Shown here piece by piece: positions 60,501 to 64,000 of a stretch of 64,000 bases of DNA (position 1 is its first letter; every line of letters begins with the position of its first letter). This stretch comes from Pithys albifrons albifrons (lineage: Eukaryota; Chordata; Aves; Passeriformes; Thamnophilidae): positions 41,644,073 through 41,708,072 of the forward strand of contig NC_092460.1 of NCBI RefSeq assembly GCF_047495875.1. The letters run 5' to 3'. The position numbers and the translations under genes were made by a program. The notes beneath the pieces were generated by a model. That model was not told where the DNA came from. It searched no databases and worked only from the letters and a program-made list of their open reading frames with translations.

Positions 60501-63500
60501 TTCTTTCTCGGTGAAAAACAACTTTGTTCCTTAGGGGAAGCTCATCTCGCAAAGTGCAACTTTTCGTTGCTAACAAGAGAAACAGCTGATTCTTGCAAGA
60601 CAGAAGGCATAAGGACATATATATCTTATGGCTTTGATAAGTGAATCGTATGCATTTGAGATTGCAGGTCTGGAGCTTTCTTTCTTGGTGAAAAACACAG
60701 TTGTTACGTACCGGAAGCTCTTATCGCAAAGTGCACCTTTGCTCTTCTAACACGTGAAACTCTTGATGTCTGACAGACAGGAGACATCAGGGCACATATT
60801 TCTTCTGGTTTTGGAAAGTAAATCATATGCATCTAAAACTCCAGGGCTGGAGCTTGCTTTCATGGTGCAAAGCACTGTTGTTTCTTTAGGGGAAGCTCAA
60901 CGAGCAAAGTGCAACCCTTCTTTGCTAACAAGTGAAACAGTCGATTCCTATCGCACAGAAGACAACAGAACACAGTATTCTTATGGCTCTGGCTAGTGAA
61001 TCAAATGCATCAGAGAATCCAGGACTGGAGCCCTCTTTCTGGATGCAAAGCGCAGTTGTTCCTTAGGGGAAGTTCAGCTCGCAAAGAGTAGCATTTATCT
61101 GCGAACAAGTGAAACAGTCGATTCCTGCCAAAAAGAATGTTTCAGGCTTTATGGCTTAGAATCCAGGACTGGATCTTTCTATCTCTGTGAAAAACAACAT
61201 TGTTCCTTAGGGGAAGCTCATCTCGCAAAGTGCAACTTTTCGTTGGTAACAATAGAAACTGTTGATTCTTGCAAGACAGAAGGCATAATGACATATATTT
61301 CTTATGGCTTTGATAAGTGAATCATATGCCTTCGAGAATGCAGGTTTGGAGCTTCCTTTCTTGGTGAAAACACAGTTGTTACGTACGGGAAGCTCCTCTC
61401 GCAAAGTGCACCTTTGCTCTTCTAACACGTGAAACTCTTGATTTCTGACAGACAGGAGACATCAGGGCACATATTTCTTATGGTTTTGGAAAGTAAATCA
61501 TATGCATCTAAAACTCCAGAGCTGGAGCTTGCTTTCATGGTGCAAAGCACTGTTGTTCCTTAGGGGAAGCTCAACGAGCAAAGTGCAACTTTGATTTGCT
61601 AACAAGTGAAAGAGTCGATTCCTGTCAGACAGAAGGCATCAGGACACAGTATTCTTATGGCTCTTGTTAGTGAATCACATGCATTAGAGAATCCAGGACT
61701 GGAGCTCTCTTTCTGGATGCAAAGCACTGTTGTTCCTTAGGGGAAGCTCAACGAGCAAAGTGGAACTTTGATTTGCTAACAAGTGAAACAGTCGATTCCT
61801 GTCAGACAGAAGGCATCAGGACACAGTATTCTTATGGCTCTGGCTAGTGAATCACATGCATCAGAGAATCCAGGACTGGAGCTCTCTTTCTGGATGCAAA
61901 GCACTGTTGTTCCTTAGGAGAAGCCCAACGAGCAAAGTGCAACTTTGCTTTGCTAACAAGTGAAACAGTCGATTCCGGTCAGACAGAAGGCATCAGGACA
62001 CAGTATTCTTATGGCTCTGGCTAGTGAATCACATGCATCAGAGAATCCAGGACTGGAGCTCTCTTTCTGGATGCAAAGCAGTGTTGTTCCTTAGGGGAAG
62101 CTCAACGAGCAAAGTGCAACTTTGCTTTGCTAACAAGTGAAACAGTCAATTCCTGTCAGACAGAAGGCATCAGGACACAGTATTCTTATGGCTCTTGTTA
62201 GTGAATCACATGCATTAGAGAATCCAGGACTGGAGCTCTCTTTCTGGATGAAAAGCGCACTTGTTCCTTAGGGGAAGTTCAGCTCGCAAAGAGTAGCATT
62301 ATTCTGCTAACAAGTGAAACAGTCGATTCCTGCCAGAACGACTGTATCAGGACACATATTTCTTACGGCTTTAGAAAGATTCTCATATGCATCTGAGAAT
62401 CCAGGCCTGGATCTTTCTTTCTCTGTGAAAAACAGCGTTGTTCCTTAAAGGAAGCTCATCTCTCAAAGTGCAACTTTTCGTTGCTAACAAGAGAAACAGC
62501 TGATTCTTGCAAGACAGAAGGCATAAGGACATATATTCCTTATGGCTTTGATAAGTGAATCATATGCTTTCGAGAATGCAGGTCTGGAGCTTTCTTTCTT
62601 TGTGAAAAACACAGTTGTTACGTACGGGAAGCTCCTCTCGCAAAGTGCACCTTTGCTCTTCCAACACGTGAAACTCTTGATTTCTGACAGACAGGAGACA
62701 TCAGGGCACATATTTCTTATGGTTTTGGAAAGTAAATCATATGCATCTAAAACTCCAGGGCTGGAGCTTGCTTTCATGGTGCAAAGCACTGTTGTTCCTT
62801 AGGGGAAGCTCAACGAGCAAAGTGCAACTTTGCTTTGCTAACAAGTGAAACAGTCGATTCCTGTCAGACAGAAGGCATCAGGACACAGTATTCTTATGGC
62901 TCTGGCTAGTGAATCACATGCATCAGAGAATCCAGGACTGGAGCTCTCTTTCTGGATGCAAAGCACTGTTGTTCCTTAGGGGAAGCCCAACGAGCAAAGT
63001 GCAACTTTGCTTTGCTAACAAGTGAAACAGTCGATTCCTGTCAGACAGAAGGCATCAGGACACAGTATTCTTATGGCTCTGGCTAGTGAATCACATGCAT
63101 CAGAGAATCCAGGACTGGAGCTCTCTTTCTGGATGCAAAGCAGTGTTGTTCCTTAGGGGAAGGTCAACGAGCAAAGTGCCACTTTGCTTTGCTAACAAGT
63201 GAAACAGTCGATTCCTGTCAGACAGAAGGCATCAGGACACAGTATTCTTATGGCTCTTGTTAGTGAATCACATGCATTAGAGAATCCAGGACTGGAGCTC
63301 TCTTTCTGGATGCAAAGCGCAGTTGTTCCTTAGGGGAAGTTCAGCTCGCAAAGAGTAGCATTATTCTGCTAACAAGTGAAACAGTCGATTCCTGCCAGAA
63401 AGACTGTATCAGGACACATTTTTCTTATGGCTTTAGAAAGATTCTCATATGCATCTGAGAATCCAGGCCTGGATCTTTCTTTCTCTGTGAAAAACAGCGT

Positions 63501-64000
63501 TGTTCCTTAAGGGAAGCTCATCTCTCAAAGTGCAACTTTTCGTTGCTAACAAGAGAAACAGCTGATTCTTGCAAGACAGAAGGCATAAGGACATATATTT
63601 CTTATGGCTTTGATAAGTGAATCATATGCATTCGAGAATGCAGGTCTGGAGCTTTCTTTCTTGGTGAAAAACACAGTTGTTACGTACGGGAAGCTCCTCT
63701 CGCAAAGTGCACCTTTGCTCTTCCAACACGTGAAACTCTTGATTTCTGACAGACAGGAGACATCAGGGCACATATTTCTTTTGGTTTTGGAAAGTAAATC
63801 ATATGCATCTAAAACTCCAGGGCTGGAGCTTGCTTTCACTGTGCAAAGCACTGTTGTTCCTTAGGGGAAGGTCAACGAGCAAAGTGCAACTTTGATTTGC
63901 TAAGTGAAACAGTCGATTCCTGTCAGACAGAAGGCATCAGGACACAGTATTCCAATGGCTCTTGTTAGTGAATCACATGCATTAGAGAATCCAGGACTGG
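57578..64000 (+). repeat. HOR block: E'-B-C-d, E-F-B-C-D, E-F-B-C-D2, E-F-B-C-D, t-B-C-D4, E'-B-C-D3, E'-B-C-d (cut by window end)
   Basis: Unit starts are 57578, 58282, 59165, 60226, 61109 (t), 62315 and 63376. The block is mosaic: 58.3-61.4 kb follows 47.6-50.7 kb (offset 10,712), then 61.1-62.8 kb follows 54.1-55.8 kb (offset about 7,037). The array continues past the right edge. Confidence 0.85.
61109..61252 (+). repeat. Truncated E monomer (t), copy 7, 144 bp
   Basis: It has the same joint and is followed by B, C and four D monomers, as in copies 4 and 6. Confidence 0.9.

Larger units (their letters stand above)
1..64000. repeat. Tandem satellite array, ~177-bp monomer, higher-order repeat organisation
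   Basis: Every part of the window is a variant of one monomer of about 177 bp; successive GTGAAAC starts at 2881, 3058 and 3235 are 177 bp apart. Shared landmarks in most monomers are CATATGCAT or CACATGCAT near the middle, a CAGGNCTGGA-like block, TTGTTCCTTAGGGGAAG (TTGTTACGTACGGGAAG in class B), then GCAAAGTGCA and CTAACAAG at the end. Monomer classes E, F, B, C and D follow a fixed order E-(F)-B-C-D(n). By eye, copies of one class are nearly identical between units, while different classes are clearly diverged; that contrast is the signature of a higher-order repeat. I count roughly 360 monomers and 65 units. A centromeric or pericentromeric role is inferred from this architecture alone. 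I saw no transposon, unique sequence or supported gene. Confidence 0.97.

Noticed and set aside
1..64000. CRISPR array
   Set aside because: Repeats are contiguous with no unique spacers, the period is 177 bp, and there are no cas genes.
1..64000. Human or primate alpha satellite (171 bp)
   Set aside because: Period is 177 bp and the class sequences do not match the alpha consensus as I recall it; the resemblance is confined to the HOR principle and a weak CENP-B-like motif.
1..64000. Plant centromere satellite (Arabidopsis or Brassica, 176-180 bp)
   Set aside because: The period is similar, and CATATG plus CTTTGA-like words are shared by chance, but I could not match longer landmarks. A database search is needed for firm exclusion.

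Overview
The whole 64 kb window is tandemly repeated satellite DNA. I find no gene, RNA gene, transposon or other unique sequence in it. The basic monomer is about 177 bp (commonly 177, 176 or 174), and about 360 monomers lie head to tail. A eukaryotic, probably pericentromeric or centromeric, array is the natural reading (inference). The family is not human alpha satellite, mouse minor satellite or Arabidopsis CEN178 as I remember them, so I do not name a species. A degenerate resemblance to the CENP-B box at some monomer junctions leans weakly towards a vertebrate.

Monomers fall into a few diverged classes that recur in fixed order, making a higher-order repeat (HOR). I place monomer starts at the GTGAAAC/GAGAAAC that follows CTAACAA or CTAACAC. 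Classes: E (E' is the subtype that skips F; t is a 144-bp truncated form), F, B, C and D (d is D preceded by a 4-bp deletion). The grammar is E-(F)-B-C-D(n), n usually 1 to 5. Short units E'-B-C-D (about 705 bp) are interspersed, often in alternation, with long units E-F-B-C-D(n) (884 bp plus about 177 bp per extra D). About 65 units were parsed by eye; starts are good to a few bases.

Layout: positions 1-457 are the same satellite in the opposite orientation, reading D, E, F on the minus strand. An abrupt inversion junction lies at about 457/458, and everything after it is in one orientation. The left 8 kb is the most irregular part: the inversion, private substitutions and a non-homologous junction at about 7,630. 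From about 8 to 31 kb the regular short/long HOR runs with D tracts of changing length. From about 31 kb to the end, multi-kilobase blocks recur almost unchanged at offsets of about 5,095, 11,592, 10,712 and 7,037 bp, which points to recent amplification.

Open frames up to about 140 codons occur on both strands, but they follow from the monomer length (177 = 3 x 59) and are not supported as genes. All parsing was done by reading; no alignment or database search was run.
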